Source: Clostridia bacterium
Lineage (GTDB): Bacteria > Bacillota > Clostridia > Christensenellales > QAND01
Direction of reading: 5' to 3'
Assembly: GCA_017439715.1 (NCBI GenBank)
Contig: JAFSIR010000009.1
Coordinates: 1 to 64,000 of the forward strand
Length of the DNA: 64,000 nucleotides
The notes beneath the pieces were generated by a model. It was given only the letters and a program-made list of their open reading frames with translations, was not told where the DNA came from and searched no databases. The position numbers were made by a program, and so were the translations under genes. Shown piece after piece: positions 8,196 to 16,562 of the stretch. Position 1 is the first letter of the stretch; each line of letters begins with the position of its first letter.

Positions 8196-10037
8196 TTACC
8201 GGAACAGGTCCACCAGGCGATCCCAAGCGGTTTTGGGGGCCGGCTCGCTGATCTCGGGGATGTCTGCCGGCGCGTCATCCGCCTTCGTTATGCGGATGGC
8301 CTGCGTCATAAAGATGAACTGCACGGAGCTTACTTTGTTGCGCGCATCGGCAAAGCTCGGCGCATCAAAAGAACCGGAGAAACCATCAAGGATGGAATCG
8401 ATCTGTGCATTCACCTGATCTTCAATCCCGTTGGTGCTGTTTTTCATCTCATTCAGCCCTTCGGCGATCTGCTCGGCCCCGCCGGGCAGCGGCGCTGCCT
8501 CGGCAAGCGCTTCGCTCAGGCTCGATTGCATTGCGGCCAGCGAGTTTGCCAGCATGTTCAGGCCCGCATTGGCCCCGGCAAACCCGGGGTTTTGCTGTGT
8601 GCCATCGCCGTTAAGAAGCAGGGAAAGCCCGTTGGAGATCGCAGCCAGGTTTGTTTGGATCGTCTGTCCGCCCATTTTCAGCCCGGCAAAGGCCTGCGTA
8701 ATGCCGTTTGCCGTGGCACGCAGCGAATCGCCAAGCGCCGGCACCGGCTGAGAAGCGGAAACATCGCCGTTGAGCAGTTTTTCCGTTTGGTCGATCAGGG
8801 CGCTGCTGTATCCCAGCGCACCGGCAGAATCGCCCAGCGCTTGTGCAGCCTGCAGGAGCAGCGCACGTGTGCTTTCATCGGCGGTTTGTGCGGCGGCAGC
8901 CGCCAGCTGTGCGGCCAAAGCGGCATCCGTTTGCACAAGGTTTTGTACATATTCCGTTGTATAAGCGGGGTGATTGGGGTTTTCCGGCACAGCAGGGTCA
9001 TTGTTCACGGCGGTGCGATAGCCTGCATACGCAGCCTTTAACAGATCCACGCCATCGGCCAGCTGTGTCAGCGGCGTTGTCAGCTGCGCAGCGGCGGTGT
9101 CCATCCCGGCAAGGTAGGCTGTAAAGCCGGCTGAAAGCTGCGTTAGTCCGGAATGGATCTCCTGTAAGGCATTGAACAGGCCGGTATAGCCCTGTGCCGC
9201 CTCCGTCAGCCCGGAGGAGAGGCTGCCAAGATAGGTGTTCATCGTTTTAATCCCTGTGTAGAACGCGCCTATGCCATGGGAAAGCTCTGCAGCGTAGATG
9301 GACAAAGTGCGGATGCCGCCAATAAGCTCGCTCAGCCCGCTCGTAAGATCGCTCATGTCCAAATCAAGATCAAACGACAGCGGCACGCCGGAAAACTGGA
9401 TGGCGTCCATCTCAAAATCCTGCGCCTGGAAGGAGATGGTGTAATCCCCCGTTTGGCCGGGCAGCAGGTTAAACGCAACGGTTTTTTTGCTTCCGGCGTT
9501 GGCAACGGTCGCTCCGGGCGCACTTAAATTGCTGATCTTTTTCGCATCAAAGGACAGCGTGGTCTGCAGAGCAAAGTTATCGAAAAAGCCCTGGTTATTA
9601 GCCCGATTCTGCGTGATACGCAGCCGAATGGTCACCCGACCGGACTGGCCGGCCAGCGATTCACCGTCAACCGTTTGGCCGTTGAGCATATAGGCGATGT
9701 CGATCTTCCAAGGCAGGTCCGCTCGGCCAAGATCACCCTGATAGGCATACCGGCCGGCCGGCGCCTGGAAGGAAACCACGCCGTTGTTTACGCTTAAATT
9801 GCCCGGATCGGACAGGGAAGAAACCTTTGTATAAGGGCCGTAATCCGTGTATGTGCCTTCGGCAGACGTGTAAAACACGTTCACAAGATACGCGCTTTCA
9901 AGCGAACCGTTATGGTTCAGGCGGGCATACACGTTTTCTTCCTTTACAGGGCTGGCCGCCTGCGCAGCAGCACCGAACAACGGGCAAACTGTTATGAGTA
10001 GCGCAGTGAACACTGCCAAAAACCGATATTTTTTCAT
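8196..10037 (-). CDS. secreted YhgE/Pip-like protein paired with an MMPL transporter
   Basis: The 613-residue protein begins with a signal peptide (MKKYRFLAVFTALLITVCP, cleavage probably after AQA). A beta-rich part up to about residue 225 is followed by a long alanine/leucine/glycine-rich region with recurrent small-x-x-x-Gly helices (for example SDLTSGLSELIGGIRTL, SSGLTEAAQGYTGLFNAL). This resembles the X-X-G-heptad domain of YhgE/Pip proteins that accompany MMPL-type exporters. No C-terminal membrane anchor is visible. The ATG overlaps the stop of the transporter gene (ATGA), so translation is coupled. It is the last gene of the operon and probably forms an extracellular accessory part of the exporter; what is moved is unknown. 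Confidence 0.75.
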   Translation of the reverse strand: MKKYRFLAVFTALLITVCPLFGAAAQAASPVKEENVYARLNHNGSLESAYLVNVFYTSAEGTYTDYGPYTKVSSLSDPGNLSVNNGVVSFQAPAGRYAYQGDLGRADLPWKIDIAYMLNGQTVDGESLAGQSGRVTIRLRITQNRANNQGFFDNFALQTTLSFDAKKISNLSAPGATVANAGSKKTVAFNLLPGQTGDYTISFQAQDFEMDAIQFSGVPLSFDLDLDMSDLTSGLSELIGGIRTLSIYAAELSHGIGAFYTGIKTMNTYLGSLSSGLTEAAQGYTGLFNALQEIHSGLTQLSAGFTAYLAGMDTAAAQLTTPLTQLADGVDLLKAAYAGYRTAVNNDPAVPENPNHPAYTTEYVQNLVQTDAALAAQLAAAAAQTADESTRALLLQAAQALGDSAGALGYSSALIDQTEKLLNGDVSASQPVPALGDSLRATANGITQAFAGLKMGGQTIQTNLAAISNGLSLLLNGDGTQQNPGFAGANAGLNMLANSLAAMQSSLSEALAEAAPLPGGAEQIAEGLNEMKNSTNGIEDQVNAQIDSILDGFSGSFDAPSFADARNKVSSVQFIFMTQAIRITKADDAPADIPEISEPAPKTAWDRLVDLFR

Positions 10038-12103
10038 TCGATAGCCTCCTTGTTTTTCCGGGACGGGCGGTATACAAAACGGTCAAACACGCGCAGCAAT
10101 GCGGGCAGGAAGAGCATTACCATTCCGGTGGAGATGGCAGCGCCGCGGCCCAGAATAGCGCCCAATTGGGAAATGATGCCGTTGGACGAGATATATCCAA
10201 GCACTGTGCCGGCAATGAAAAGGATCAACGCCGGGGTGATGATGGAACCCGCCGTGGCAGAAACGGTTTGGGCCAGCGCCTTTTTGGGCTTACTGCTGCG
10301 GCGGAAGTGCAGGTAACGTTCACAGAACAGTATTCCGTAGTCCACCGTTGCGCCCAGCTGAACGCTGGAAATGATCTGGTATCCGATGTAGTTGAGTGAC
10401 GAGCCGGCAAAATACGGCAGGCAAAGGTTGATCCAGATTGCGCCTTCAATGGACAGCAGCAGGATCAGCGGCACGGTTATCTGCCGGAATGTTAGCAGGA
10501 GGATCACGCCGATTGCGCCGATGGATGCAAAAAACACCTTCAGGTTATCGCCGGTGATGGTTTCTTTTAGATCATAGTTAACGGCGCATTGCCCCAGCAG
10601 ATGAGCCTCGCCGGGGTAATATTGGTTCGCCGTTGCGCGGAGCTGCTCAACAAGGCGGAAAGATGCTTCGCTTTCTGCAGGCACCGCTGCGGTCAGGATC
10701 AGGCGGCTGTATCCGCCGCCGCGGAACTGAGACAGATCTGAGGCGCTCAGGATGTTGGCCGGGATCTCGGCGCCAACAGTGTTGGCAAAACAGGTAACGC
10801 TGGTAACACGGTCGATCTTGCCCAAAGCGTTTGCCAGCTGTTCTTCACGCACAACATCCGTGTCCGGCACCATGAGAATCATTTGCTCCGGCACATTGAA
10901 TTTTTCATTGATCAAGGCCTGTTCTTCAGTGATCAGGCTGCCTTCGGCGTGCATGCCGCTCGAACCGTATAAAAACTGATTATTCTGCTGGCCCAGATAC
11001 GCCGGCAAGAGTGCCACGAGGATCACCGCGCCGATAGGCAGGCATATTTTGGCGACTGCCCGGCCCAGCCCCTTGAACGAGGGCAGGAAAGAGCGATGCT
11101 TTGTTTTATCCAGCAGTTTGGAAACGGACAGCGCCATCACGGGCAGCAGAATCAGCACGGACAGGAAGCTGATGAATACGCCTTTGGCCAGCACAACGCC
11201 CATATCCGGCCCGATGCGGAAACCCATCAGCAGCAGCGCCAAGAAGCCGAACACGGTCGTCATTGCGCTGGCGGCAATGGAAGAGGAAGATTCGACCATG
11301 GCTCGCTTCATCGCTTGGCTGAGCGAAGGCACGTCTGCATCGGCCCGGTGGCGGGCAAAACTGTGCAAAAGGAACACGGCATAGTCCATCGAAACGGCGA
11401 GCTGCAGGATGGCGCTTGTGGCCTGGGTAACATAGCTTATGCTGCCAAGAAACACATTGGTGCCTTCGTTGATCAGGATCGCGATGCCGATGGTGATCAA
11501 AAACAGGATGGGTTCAAGCCAGCTGCTGGTAGAAACCAAAAGAATGATGAGCACGAGCGGAACAACATAATACATGATCTGGCCCACTTCGCCCATGGTG
11601 GTAGACTGCACGGCGGCCTGGTTAACCGCTTCGCCGGAAAGCATCGTGCCTTCGCCGCCGATCTGGCGGATGGTCGCCATCAAATCGCCGATGTGCGGGT
11701 TTTTAACGTCAACCGTAGCCATGAAAAGGGCTGCTCCGTCTTTATACCAGGCAGAAACGGTTTCTTCATCGGCAAACGCCAGCGGCGTTTCAATGTCCAT
11801 TACCGTGTCCAGCCACATTACATCGGTCACGCCGTTAAGCGCTTGAATCTGCTCCTTGATTTTTAACGCCTGAGGGATGCTGACGTTGGGCACAAAGATA
11901 TTCGTGTTAGGCACAGAAGCATCGAACGCTTCGTTCATCACGTTGAGCGCCTTGGTTGACGGCGCATCTTCGGGCAGATAATCAGAAAGGCTGTAATTCA
12001 CGTTCACCTTCGTCATTAAAAACGCGCTGGCTGCTGCGGTAATGGCTAGCAGGATCAGCACGATCCGCCTATGGGTAAGGATCCAATCTGCCATTCGATT
12101 CAT
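10034..12103 (-). CDS. MMPL/RND-family membrane transporter
   Basis: At 689 residues from this start the protein shows the duplicated RND layout of MMPL proteins. One membrane helix near the N-terminus (RRIVLILLAITAAASAFL) is followed by a large outside domain, a first group of about five helices (residues 185-365), a second outside domain (370-530) and a second helix group. Such proteins export lipids or lipid-linked compounds using the proton gradient. The ATG at 12101-12103 overlaps the TGA of the SagB-type gene and is preferred to a start 36 nt upstream. Its own stop overlaps the start of the YhgE-like gene. Substrate unknown. Confidence 0.85.
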   Translation of the reverse strand: MNRMADWILTHRRIVLILLAITAAASAFLMTKVNVNYSLSDYLPEDAPSTKALNVMNEAFDASVPNTNIFVPNVSIPQALKIKEQIQALNGVTDVMWLDTVMDIETPLAFADEETVSAWYKDGAALFMATVDVKNPHIGDLMATIRQIGGEGTMLSGEAVNQAAVQSTTMGEVGQIMYYVVPLVLIILLVSTSSWLEPILFLITIGIAILINEGTNVFLGSISYVTQATSAILQLAVSMDYAVFLLHSFARHRADADVPSLSQAMKRAMVESSSSIAASAMTTVFGFLALLLMGFRIGPDMGVVLAKGVFISFLSVLILLPVMALSVSKLLDKTKHRSFLPSFKGLGRAVAKICLPIGAVILVALLPAYLGQQNNQFLYGSSGMHAEGSLITEEQALINEKFNVPEQMILMVPDTDVVREEQLANALGKIDRVTSVTCFANTVGAEIPANILSASDLSQFRGGGYSRLILTAAVPAESEASFRLVEQLRATANQYYPGEAHLLGQCAVNYDLKETITGDNLKVFFASIGAIGVILLLTFRQITVPLILLLSIEGAIWINLCLPYFAGSSLNYIGYQIISSVQLGATVDYGILFCERYLHFRRSSKPKKALAQTVSATAGSIITPALILFIAGTVLGYISSNGIISQLGAILGRGAAISTGMVMLFLPALLRVFDRFVYRPSRKNKEAIE

Positions 12104-12867
12104 TTCGTTTCTCTCTCGTTGCTCAGCTTGCCCACGCATGCAGCGTACACGGCAAAGGTTTTATATCCGTCAAGCCCGCACAGCTCGTTTAAGATTGCAT
12201 CTTCAAACACGTTGAGTGTACATGCGCCGCAGCCGATGGACTGGGCGGCGAGGTACAGGTTTTGCCCCAAATGCCCCGCTTCCACAAACAGGTTGCGGTA
12301 TCCGCGCTGCGCGTGATGCCATGTGACCCGCTCGGGCACAGCCGCCCAAACAAAGGAAACCGCCGCATTCTTTTCAAAGCGGTTGCTGGCCATGCCGGCT
12401 GCCCATTTTTCTTCAAAACCGTTTTGATTAAATGGTTCGGCCAGCAGCGCATGCTCATACGGATCGTATCGATACAGCCCCGGTGCAAGCCCGGCCACGC
12501 GGCGCACATACAGCACTGTTTCCAGCGGATGGCGCGCCCCGGCGGAAGGCGCCGTTCGATGCGTGGTATCGGTGTGGAAAAAGATGGGCTTTATAATGCC
12601 CTGCGTGCAGAACAAAAGATAAGCCAAATCTTCCAAACTAAGCGGCTCATCGCTGTACGCGCGCACGCTGGTGCGCTGCACGATTGCGTCAAACAGCTCA
12701 ATATTCGTGCGCTTGGCTGCGTCAGCCTTGGGCAGGGCGATCAGCGCCTGTCCCGGCCGGTGCGGCCAGCGGTGCGCCGGCGCCGGCTCACCCAGCCGCC
12801 GCGGGGTTTTGGAAAAATCGCTCGACCCGGTTTCCATCACAAACCGTTCTCCGATTTTTAGATCCAT
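12100..12867 (-). CDS. SagB-type nitroreductase-family oxidoreductase
   Basis: The 255-residue flavoprotein has the sequence features of SagB/ThcOx-type dehydrogenases. These include RTSVRAYSDEPLSLEDLAYL (about residue 66), followed by a TAPSAGARHPLE motif (about 105) and a conserved AAQSIGCGACTL segment (about 210). Family members use FMN; some oxidise azolines in RiPP biosynthesis and many others have unknown roles. No cyclodehydratase, leader-peptide or precursor gene is present here, so a RiPP role has no support. It starts 4 nt after the NYN gene, whose end contains its AGGAGG site, and ends in an ATGA overlap with the MMPL gene. Modification or reduction of the exported molecule is a possible role (inference). 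Confidence 0.8.
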   Translation of the reverse strand: MDLKIGERFVMETGSSDFSKTPRRLGEPAPAHRWPHRPGQALIALPKADAAKRTNIELFDAIVQRTSVRAYSDEPLSLEDLAYLLFCTQGIIKPIFFHTDTTHRTAPSAGARHPLETVLYVRRVAGLAPGLYRYDPYEHALLAEPFNQNGFEEKWAAGMASNRFEKNAAVSFVWAAVPERVTWHHAQRGYRNLFVEAGHLGQNLYLAAQSIGCGACTLNVFEDAILNELCGLDGYKTFAVYAACVGKLSNERETK

Positions 12868-12871
12868 GCTG

Positions 12872-13642
12872 TTATCTCCTCCTGATATAAATCTGCTTCA
12901 CGCCGGGATATTCCGTTTCCCGGTGCTGAAGGTCAAACGCGTTGAGTTTTATGATCAGTGTGCTCAGCTTGCGTTCACCATAGTTGCGGGTGTCAAAATC
13001 CGGCCGCCGCTTGTTTAAAAGATTGCCCACGGCAGACAGAGGCGCCCATCCATCATCATCCGAAGTTTCGGCAACAATGGTAAACAGATCCCGCCTGAGC
13101 GCGCGCAGAGCCGCTTTGTCGGCCCCGTTTTTTTGCGGAGCGGGCACGGGGCCGGCTTCCGGCTCACGCGGCTCTTCGCTTCCTGAGGCATGCAGCACTT
13201 CCAGATATTTAAACTGGGTGCAGGCGGCGATAAAAGGCTTTGGTGTTTTCCGCTCTCCCATACCGAGCACAAACATGCCGCTTTCCCGCAGCCGCGCTGC
13301 CAGGCGCGTAAAGTCGCTGTCGCTGGATACGATGCAAAAACCTTCCACCTGGCCGCCGTAAAGAATATCCATTGCATCGATAATCATGGCTGAATCGGTG
13401 GCGTTTTTGCCGATCGTGTATCCATACTGCTGGATAGGTGTGATGCTGTGGTCAAGCAAAACGTTTTTCCAGCTGTTCAGAGAGGGCTTTGTCCAGTCTC
13501 CATAAATGCGCTTATAGGTGATGATGCCGCTGCGGGCCACCTCGTCAAGCAGCGGTTGGATGTACCGATCAGACACATTGTCCGCGTCGATCAAAACGGC
13601 AATGTGGCGATCATACAAAGAAACGGTTTGGCTGTTATCCAT
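12872..13642 (-). CDS. NYN/PIN-type ribonuclease-like protein with C-terminal OST-HTH-like domain
   Basis: The N-terminal 150 residues match the NYN (LabA-like) branch of the PIN nuclease fold. The acidic residues are in place: VLIDADNVS (about residue 16), TDSAMIIDAMD (about 81) and CIVSSDSDFTRLA (about 103). A proline/glutamate-rich linker (about 155-172) leads to a C-terminal region with the look of an OST-HTH/LOTUS RNA-binding domain (LRALRRDLFTIVAETSDDDG to QIYIRRR). The family is implicated in RNA cleavage or binding; the target is unknown. The gene lies between the marR-like gene (43-nt gap) and the SagB-type gene, probably in the same operon. Confidence 0.8.
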   Translation of the reverse strand: MDNSQTVSLYDRHIAVLIDADNVSDRYIQPLLDEVARSGIITYKRIYGDWTKPSLNSWKNVLLDHSITPIQQYGYTIGKNATDSAMIIDAMDILYGGQVEGFCIVSSDSDFTRLAARLRESGMFVLGMGERKTPKPFIAACTQFKYLEVLHASGSEEPREPEAGPVPAPQKNGADKAALRALRRDLFTIVAETSDDDGWAPLSAVGNLLNKRRPDFDTRNYGERKLSTLIIKLNAFDLQHRETEYPGVKQIYIRRR

Positions 13643-13685
13643 TCATATCCTCATTTCCGGGTATCGTAAAAGAGCACAAGCAAAA

Positions 13686-14105
13686 TCATTTATCCGCCAT
13701 CGCTTCGGCGCATAAATGCAACAGGTCTATCATTCGCTCCGTGTTTTCTTCTCCAATGCCCTGTATCAGCTCCTGCAGGTATTTGTGCAGGCGCTCCTGT
13801 TTTTCCTCGATATACGCGCGGCCTTCTTCCGTCAGCGATACGCACATCCGCCGCCTGTCTTCTTCGCAGATCGACATAAGAACAAAGCCCTTATTGCGCA
13901 AAGAACGAAGCGCAGAGGTAACACGGGGCCGGGACACGCCCAGCGCATCGCTTAGTTGAGACGGATTTATCTCGCTGCCCTGGTTTAGCAGCAAATGATA
14001 CAGAACACGCACTTCTCCCTGCATAAACTCAGCAAACGCATTCAAACACGGTACCGTATAGATCCGCGAAAGCGAGTGAATCAGTCTAAGCCGTAAATCA
14101 GGCAA
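13686..14105 (-). CDS. MarR-family transcriptional regulator, operon head
   Basis: The winged-helix part contains the MarR DNA-binding helix region (INPSQLSDALGVSRPRVTSALRSLRNKGFV) and the wing (EEDRRRMCVSLTEEGR). MarR proteins are dimeric repressors released by small ligands. The start is set at the TTG at 14103-14105: GGAGG (14114-14118) lies 8 nt upstream, whereas the first in-frame ATG (14144) would leave only about a 5-nt leader after the promoter. The protein is then about 139 residues. It heads the operon of NYN, SagB-type, MMPL and YhgE-like genes, so it probably represses its own exporter operon (inference). Confidence 0.8.
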   Translation of the reverse strand: MPDLRLRLIHSLSRIYTVPCLNAFAEFMQGEVRVLYHLLLNQGSEINPSQLSDALGVSRPRVTSALRSLRNKGFVLMSICEEDRRRMCVSLTEEGRAYIEEKQERLHKYLQELIQGIGEENTERMIDLLHLCAEAMADK

Positions 14106-14155
14106 AACCAGCACCTCCACATAATAGTAAACAGAAGCAATCATTTTGCATATTC

Positions 14156-14184
14156 ATTATATATACGGTGCATTACCCGGTCAA
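14156..14184 (-). promoter_or_regulatory. promoter of the marR-exporter operon
   Basis: On the minus strand TTGACC (14179-14184), 17-nt spacer and a consensus TATAAT (14156-14161). GCATT-N8-AATGC (14170-14187) overlaps the -35 box and is a possible autoregulatory site. Confidence 0.7.
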
Positions 14185-14299
14185 TGCCGTGCGCCGAAAA
14201 GCAGTATAAAAACGCATAAAAAGTGGTTTTTATCGCACAAATGCAGGGCGGGCATGTGGGCTGAATCACATTGCAAATATCGACGCCATATGCTATGCT

Positions 14300-14305
14300 T
14301 ATAAT
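14300..14305 (+). promoter_or_regulatory. probable -10 box of the glycan operon
   Basis: A consensus TATAAT lies 41 nt upstream of the first gene of the operon. No convincing -35 box is seen at 16-18 nt, so the assignment is tentative. Confidence 0.45.
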
Positions 14306-14346
14306 GGTTTTTTATCGAATGCTTTTCTTCGGGAGGAGCCGGTTTC

Positions 14347-15294
14347 ATGAAAAAAATGCTGATCGTCGGTGGCGCCGGGTATTTGGGCGGATACATGACG
14401 GATGTGTTTATGCAGCGGGCGGAATACGAGGTTACCGTGTATGATAATCTGCTGTATGAAACAAGATATTTAAAAGATGTTCCTTTTATATACGGCGATG
14501 TAACGGACACGGAAAAACTTGGCGCCATCGTTAATGATTTTGATATTGTGGTTTGGCTGGCCGCCATTGTAGGCGATGGGGCCTGTGCTGTGGATCCGGC
14601 GCTTACGGAAAAAGTGAATTATGGCAGCGTGAAATGGCTGGTCGATCATTATAAGGGCACTATTGTGTTTATGTCTACCTGCTCGGTTTACGGCATGAAT
14701 AACGATTTGATTGATGAAGATGCTGCGCCCAACCCGTTGTCCGTATACGCGGAAACCAAGATCAAAGCGGAAATGTATGTGCGTGAAAACAGCGCAGATT
14801 ATCTTATTTTCCGCCTTGGCACGCTGTACGGGCTGGGCGATCCGTTCAGCCGGGTGCGGTTTGATCTTGTGGTAAATGTGCTTACGCTGCGCGCCGTGCA
14901 GGGCTTGCCACTTACTGTTTTTGGCGGCGAGCAATGGCGCCCTATTCTGCACGTGCGTGATGTGGCCCACGCGATAGAGTATTGCCTGGATCATGATGTG
15001 CGCGGGCTGTACAACCTATCTGAGCGCAACACGGAGATCAATGCGTTGGCCGAACAGATCGCAACAGAGGTGCCGGGCACCACGATTGTGCGGCAGGAAA
15101 TGAAATATGAAGACCTGCGTGATTACAAAGTGAAGCACGACCGCATTTTGAGCACGGGCTGGCGCCCGCAGTATACGCTTGAAGAGGGGATCCGGCAAAT
15201 GGCGCGGGTGATCGCGGAACACCGGGTGTGCGACCCGGCAGATCCCATATATTCCAATGTGGCGTATTTAAAAAGTATATTGCTTGGAGATTGA
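14347..15294 (+). CDS. NAD-dependent nucleotide-sugar epimerase/dehydratase
   Basis: The 315-residue protein is an extended short-chain dehydrogenase. It shows the Rossmann glycine motif GGAGYLGGY at the N-terminus, the active-site Ser in STCSVYG (about residue 116) and the YxxxK pair in SVYAETKIKAE (about 136). The C-terminal half carries the usual sugar-nucleotide-binding pattern (RPILHVRDVAHAI). Such enzymes epimerise or dehydrate NDP-hexoses in the cytoplasm; which reaction is not decidable here. It heads a five-gene operon with a cupin isomerase, a reductase and two glycosyltransferases, so it probably supplies a sugar for a surface glycan. GGGAGGAG precedes the ATG. Confidence 0.85.
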   Translation: MKKMLIVGGAGYLGGYMTDVFMQRAEYEVTVYDNLLYETRYLKDVPFIYGDVTDTEKLGAIVNDFDIVVWLAAIVGDGACAVDPALTEKVNYGSVKWLVDHYKGTIVFMSTCSVYGMNNDLIDEDAAPNPLSVYAETKIKAEMYVRENSADYLIFRLGTLYGLGDPFSRVRFDLVVNVLTLRAVQGLPLTVFGGEQWRPILHVRDVAHAIEYCLDHDVRGLYNLSERNTEINALAEQIATEVPGTTIVRQEMKYEDLRDYKVKHDRILSTGWRPQYTLEEGIRQMARVIAEHRVCDPADPIYSNVAYLKSILLGD

Positions 15295-15299
15295 TTGTG

Positions 15300-15737
15300 A
15301 TGACGGAAACGGTAACATTGATCCGCGGCGGCCTTGCCGTGGATGACCGCGGATGCCTTCGGTTTGTCAATGATTTTGCGTTTGAAGGCGTTAAACGTTT
15401 TTATCAGGTGGAAAACCACCGCCGCGGTTTTATCCGCGCCTGGCACGGGCATGAGAAGGAAGGCAAATATGTGTTTGTCGCCAAAGGCAGCGCGCTTGTG
15501 GGCGCTGTGCCGATCGGGAATGAGCCCGGCAACCTTACGGGACTGTCCAAGCACGTGTTGTCTGATAAATCGCCCGCCGTGCTTTGGATTCCGGCCGGGC
15601 ATTACAATGGATTTAAAAGCCTGGAAGAGGACACGCGGATCATGTTTTTTTCCACGGCAACGCTGGAAGAGAGCAAGGGCGACGATATCCGGCTGCCGTT
15701 TGATGCGTTCAACATTTGGCAGGAAGATTTTCGGTAG
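15300..15737 (+). CDS. cupin-type sugar epimerase/ketoisomerase (RmlC/WxcM-like)
   Basis: The 145-residue protein is a single cupin barrel related to dTDP-4-dehydrorhamnose 3,5-epimerase and WxcM/FdtA-like isomerases. Key stretches are FYQVENHRRGFIRAWHGH (about residue 32) and KYVFVAKGSALVGAV. These enzymes act on 4-keto NDP-sugars made by the preceding dehydratase type. The ATG at 15300 lies 5 nt after the previous stop. Starts further upstream in this frame lie inside the previous gene and are not used. Specific substrate unknown. Confidence 0.75.
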   Translation: MTETVTLIRGGLAVDDRGCLRFVNDFAFEGVKRFYQVENHRRGFIRAWHGHEKEGKYVFVAKGSALVGAVPIGNEPGNLTGLSKHVLSDKSPAVLWIPAGHYNGFKSLEEDTRIMFFSTATLEESKGDDIRLPFDAFNIWQEDFR

Positions 15738-15746
15738 GAGCATCGA

Positions 15747-16562
15747 ATGAAAACAAGGGTGTTGGTGCTGGGAAGCACCGGGATGCTGGGCAGCGCTGTT
15801 GCCAGGCATTTTATGAGCAAAAGTTCATACGAAGTAACGACAACATATCGAAACAAAGCGTATGCGTTTGGGGACAACCCCATCCGTTTTGATGCGCTGA
15901 CGGACCCGATCACCCTTTTATCAACAGAGTTTGATTATGTGATCAATTGCATCGGCACGATTAAGCCGCACATGGCCGCCGATCCGCAGGCGGCGATCCG
16001 CTTGAACGCACTGCTGCCGTGGGAGCTGGCCGATTGGTGCCGGGCCGGAAATATGAATTTGATCCATATCAGCACGGATTGCGTGTATTCCGGGGCAAAA
16101 GGGAAATATGTGGAAAGCGATGTGCATGATGCGCCGGATGATTACGGCAAAAGCAAGTCGCTGGGGGAATGCAGCCAAAAGGCTATGGTGCTGCGCACGT
16201 CAGTGATCGGTGAAGAGCTGCACCACCACCTAAGCCTGCTTGACTGGGCCAAACAGCAAAAAGGCAAAACGGTGGGCGGATTTTCCACGCATTTGTGGAA
16301 CGGCGTGACAACCAACATGTACGCGCGTGTGTGCGAGCAGATCATGGAAAACGGCTGGTATGAAACAGGGCTGTTTCATGTGCATGCGGCAGACGATGTA
16401 AACAAGTTTGAAATGCTGCATATGTTCAACAAAAAGTTTGATTTGAACATGACCATTGAAGAAAAAACGCCGGCCGGCGTGGACAGAACGCTCAGAACCG
16501 AAAAGAGCTTGAACGGCAGGCTGGCGATCCCGACTGTGGCGGAGATGATCGAGCAACTGTGA
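15747..16562 (+). CDS. dTDP-4-dehydrorhamnose reductase-like SDR protein
   Basis: The 271-residue protein resembles RmlD. The cofactor motif is GSTGMLGSAVARHF at the N-terminus, the catalytic region is HISTDCVYSGAKG (about residue 107), and the Tyr-Lys pair lies in DDYGKSKSLGE (about 131). RmlD-type enzymes reduce a 4-keto-6-deoxy sugar nucleotide with NAD(P)H. With the two genes upstream it could complete a deoxysugar pathway such as a rhamnose or talose type, but no rmlA or canonical rmlB is in the window. The last four bases overlap the GTG start of the next gene. Confidence 0.8.
   Translation: MKTRVLVLGSTGMLGSAVARHFMSKSSYEVTTTYRNKAYAFGDNPIRFDALTDPITLLSTEFDYVINCIGTIKPHMAADPQAAIRLNALLPWELADWCRAGNMNLIHISTDCVYSGAKGKYVESDVHDAPDDYGKSKSLGECSQKAMVLRTSVIGEELHHHLSLLDWAKQQKGKTVGGFSTHLWNGVTTNMYARVCEQIMENGWYETGLFHVHAADDVNKFEMLHMFNKKFDLNMTIEEKTPAGVDRTLRTEKSLNGRLAIPTVAEMIEQL

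Noticed and set aside
12100-12867. SagB-like gene as part of an azole-forming RiPP cluster
   Set aside because: No cyclodehydratase, leader-binding protein or precursor peptide is found nearby; many SagB-like proteins occur outside RiPP loci.
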